Origin: Diabrotica undecimpunctata
Taxonomy: Eukaryota > Arthropoda > Insecta > Coleoptera > Chrysomelidae
NCBI RefSeq assembly: GCF_040954645.1
Contig: NC_092806.1
Location: 130,216,151 to 130,280,150, forward strand
Reading direction: 5' to 3'
DNA: 64,000 nt
Shown: positions 61,915 through 64,000 of the stretch, in pieces
Position numbering within the stretch: position 1 is the first letter of the stretch
Layout: each line of letters starts with the position of its first letter
Notes under the pieces: generated by a model
What the model was told of the DNA's origin: nothing
Database searches by the model: none
What the model saw: the letters and a program-made list of their open reading frames with translations, nothing else
Translations under genes and position numbers: made by a program

Positions 61915-62528
61915 TTTCGCGCGAGAGTCCATTATACACAAAAACTTCTAATAAGCAATTTTGTTCAAAATTATCTCAAAATTATTATAGCTAGGTACAT
62001 TTTTTATTTGAAATACTTTTTTCTACGGCGTAAAGACTCGATAAAAAATCGATTTTTTTCGTTTTCCTCCCATACGAGTGGAGTTTTTATAGGGAAGCCT
62101 TGGGGTAAAGAGGTCAACTTTTTTGCATATTGCTTTGGGTCCCAAAATTGACGTTTTTTGCAAAATTCAGCTTGTTCATAAAATTTTTAGAGGTTCATTG
62201 GTATTTTAGTCTCAAACGACTAGAGTATTAAAGCGCGTGTACGTTAAATAGTCGGTAAAGCTTTCGATATGTTCAAAAATTCTATCGAATCCTTTGATCC
62301 TATATAATCCAATATACCTACATGTCCAAAAGTTTGGAATACGCACAAATAATATATCTACGCCTATGGTAGTTTTAAAATTGTTGTTGATATTCATTCT
62401 AGAGGGTTTTTAAATGAAAATGATAAAAAATTTGAATCGTTTTTGTATGATTTTGGTGACATTCAACTGATTAGCGTATTTACACATTATTTCAGTCTTT
62501 GTTTAAATTTGAATTTAGCCGTTTAAAA
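61915..62528. other. Spacer left of the Tc1-like copy
   Basis: CATGTCCAAAAGTTTGGAAT at about 62322-62341 resembles a Tc1-like terminal sequence and may mark the left end of the following element. No matching right end was found. Confidence 0.45.
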
Positions 62529-63476
62529 ATGCCTAAAAACGTGATATCTCATTTTGACAGATCCAGAGTAGTTGCTTTGTTACAACAGGACTTTAGTCAA
62601 AGTTATATCGCGAATATTGCTGATGTTACTCAGAGTGCTGTATCGAGAATTAAAAAAAAATATCCAAGATACAAATGACGTCAAGGATCGTCCCAGAAGA
62701 GGTAGTGGTATATCGAGAGAAATTTCTAGGCTTCAAGGACTGAATATTTCACGGCAAACAATAACACGCAGACTAAATGCGGTAAATTTGTATCGTAGAA
62801 GAGCGCTACGTATTGCTAAACTAACCTACCAACACAAAATAGTAAGGTTGCAATGGACTAGATAAATGGTGCATCATGATCATAACTGGAATAACGTGCT
62901 GTTCACCGATGAGTCAAAAATTGACTTGGTATCTGATTCGCGAAGAATACTGGTTTGGAGGGCCCCAGGATGACAAGCCCCACTAGAAACAGCTAAACCG
63001 CGTGTCCCATTTGAAGGTGGCAGTATTATGGTTTGGGGTGGTATTATAAGTGGTACACGGACGTCACTGCTGGTTCTGAAGAAAAGAGTCACTCGTGCTG
63101 TATACATAAAGGAAGTTTTAAATCCTGTCGTAAGTCTATTCCGAGGGGCAGTAGGTGATGAATTTGTGTTTATGCATGACAACGCACCTCCTCATCGAAC
63201 ATCAGCAGTACAACATTTTCTTGAAGAAGAAGGAATATCTACATTACAGTGGCCCTCGAATTCCCCCGACATGAACATTATTGAACATGCTTGAGACATT
63301 CTCAAAACACGCATCAAGAAGCGAAACAATCTCCCTATTACACTTCGAGAACTTAAAGATGCTGCTCGTAAAGAATGGGAGAGAATTCCGCAAGCCCAGT
63401 TCGACCAGTTAATCGGCAGCATGCCAAATCGCCTACAGGCTTGCATACAGGCCAATGGAGAGAATACTTATTATTA
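62529..63476 (+). pseudogene. Tc1-like (DD34E) transposase, broken
   Basis: MPKNVISHFDRSRVVALLQQ at 62529 opens a paired-type helix-turn-helix (SYIANIADVTQSAVSRIKKK). After a frameshift come RPRRGSG, GLNISRQTITRRLNAVNLYR and ALRIAKLTYQHKIVRLQW. Catalytic words: NNVLFTDESKIDLVSDSRRI (first Asp), GGSIMVWGGIISGTRTSLLV, EFVFMHDNAPPHRTSAVQHF (second Asp) and WPSNSPDMNIIEHA* (Glu, 34 residues on, with the following Trp changed to a stop), then PQAQFDQLIGSMPNRLQACI and stop at 63474-63476. Several stops and frame changes make it inactive. Confidence 0.86.
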
Positions 63477-63642
63477 GTTTTATTAAAAATTATTTTTTTC
63501 TATACTAATTTATTTTTAAATGTAAGTTGTACATTGTAAATTTTTCACTCCAAGGAAATAAATATTTTTTTCGCATATCGTTTATCTGATTTAGTATTGT
63601 TGAGATTTATTTAGTATTGTTGAGAATTGAAACAAAATAATG

Positions 63643-64000
63643 ATTACCACCCAGACGAAGACATCGACTTCATAGAAGAAGTCGAGAGACAAAGAGAAAG
63701 ACCTGATAATCCAAACGAAATTATCCCTCATACAACACCAGAGGAGATAAACGAACTGATCAAAAACAGCTCGCCGAAAAAAGCACCCGGACCTGACCAA
63801 ATCACTAATAGGGCACTAAAATACCTACCAGCGAGAGCTATAGTATACTTAACTAACATCATTAATGCAATGCTAAGATTCAAGAAATTCCCGAACAGAT
63901 GGAAAGAGGCCCATGTCATAATGTTACCAAAGCCCGGAAAAGACAGCACATTCCCGCAAAATTACAGGCCAATAAGCTTACTACCTGCAATCAGTAAGAT
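63643..64000 (+). mobile_element. Jockey-like RT, N-terminal part, cut by the right edge
   Basis: In one + strand frame: YHPDEDIDFIEEVERQRERP, HTTPEEINELIKNSSPKKAP then GPDQITNRALKYLP, LTNIINAMLRFKKFPNRWKE and MLPKPGKDSTFPQNYRPISL then LPAISK. These are RT finger motifs of a Jockey/CR1-type element with an intact frame as far as visible. Endonuclease and ORF1 are absent on the left, so the copy is 5'-truncated. The rest lies beyond the window. Confidence 0.85.

Overview
This window is nuclear DNA from a eukaryote, almost certainly an insect. It has split genes with GT-AG introns, AT-rich spacer, eight long (AT)n tracts and a dense layer of decayed transposons: RTE-, Jockey-, R1/I- and CR1-like non-LTR elements, Penelope-like elements, mariner/Tc1, piggyBac, hAT, a Crypton-type tyrosine recombinase and a gypsy-like gag-pro remnant. 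The mix would suit a beetle or another insect with a large genome, but the species cannot be fixed from the sequence.

Only two host protein genes are visible and both are incomplete. (1) On the + strand, four exons (3536-3834, 8236-8443, 19687-19831, 27022-27211) join in phase into a HAD-superfamily phosphatase of the phosphoglycolate/4-nitrophenyl phosphatase type. The first exon, with the catalytic DxD, is missing, and the visible gene is stretched over 24 kb by transposons in its introns. (2) On the - strand, two exons (60725-60963 and 55630-55833) encode the C-terminal end of an SLC17-type MFS anion/phosphate cotransporter that continues past the right edge.

Layout. 1-3.4 kb: left-truncated non-LTR debris and (AT)n tracts. 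3.5-27.2 kb: the phosphatase gene. Intron 8444-19686 holds an RTE element split by a mariner, which is itself split by another insertion, and a 2.47-kb DNA transposon with terminal repeats and a 4-bp target duplication. Intron 19832-27021 holds an RTE element interrupted by a second RTE copy with an inverted 5' part and by a third non-LTR insertion. 28.8-34.4 kb: an RTE fragment, a Jockey element with an intact ORF2 and a broken Crypton-type recombinase gene. 34.7-50.3 kb: an expanded tRNA-Asn(GTT) field with ten intact 74-nt genes on both strands and one tRNA broken at its anticodon by a TA-target MITE. Much of this field is an inverted segmental duplication, and one arm carries a Penelope-like insertion whose empty site survives in the other arm. 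47.5-55.3 kb: gypsy-like gag-pro, Tc1-like copies and a TTAA-flanked piggyBac. 55.6-61 kb: MFS exons around an intron holding a long-spaced DD-E transposase and hAT debris. 61.6-64 kb: RTE, Tc1 and Jockey fragments.

No multi-gene pathway or defence-like system is visible. The unusual content is structural: nested insertions that can be put in order, the tRNA-Asn expansion, and hairpins with (AT)n loops.
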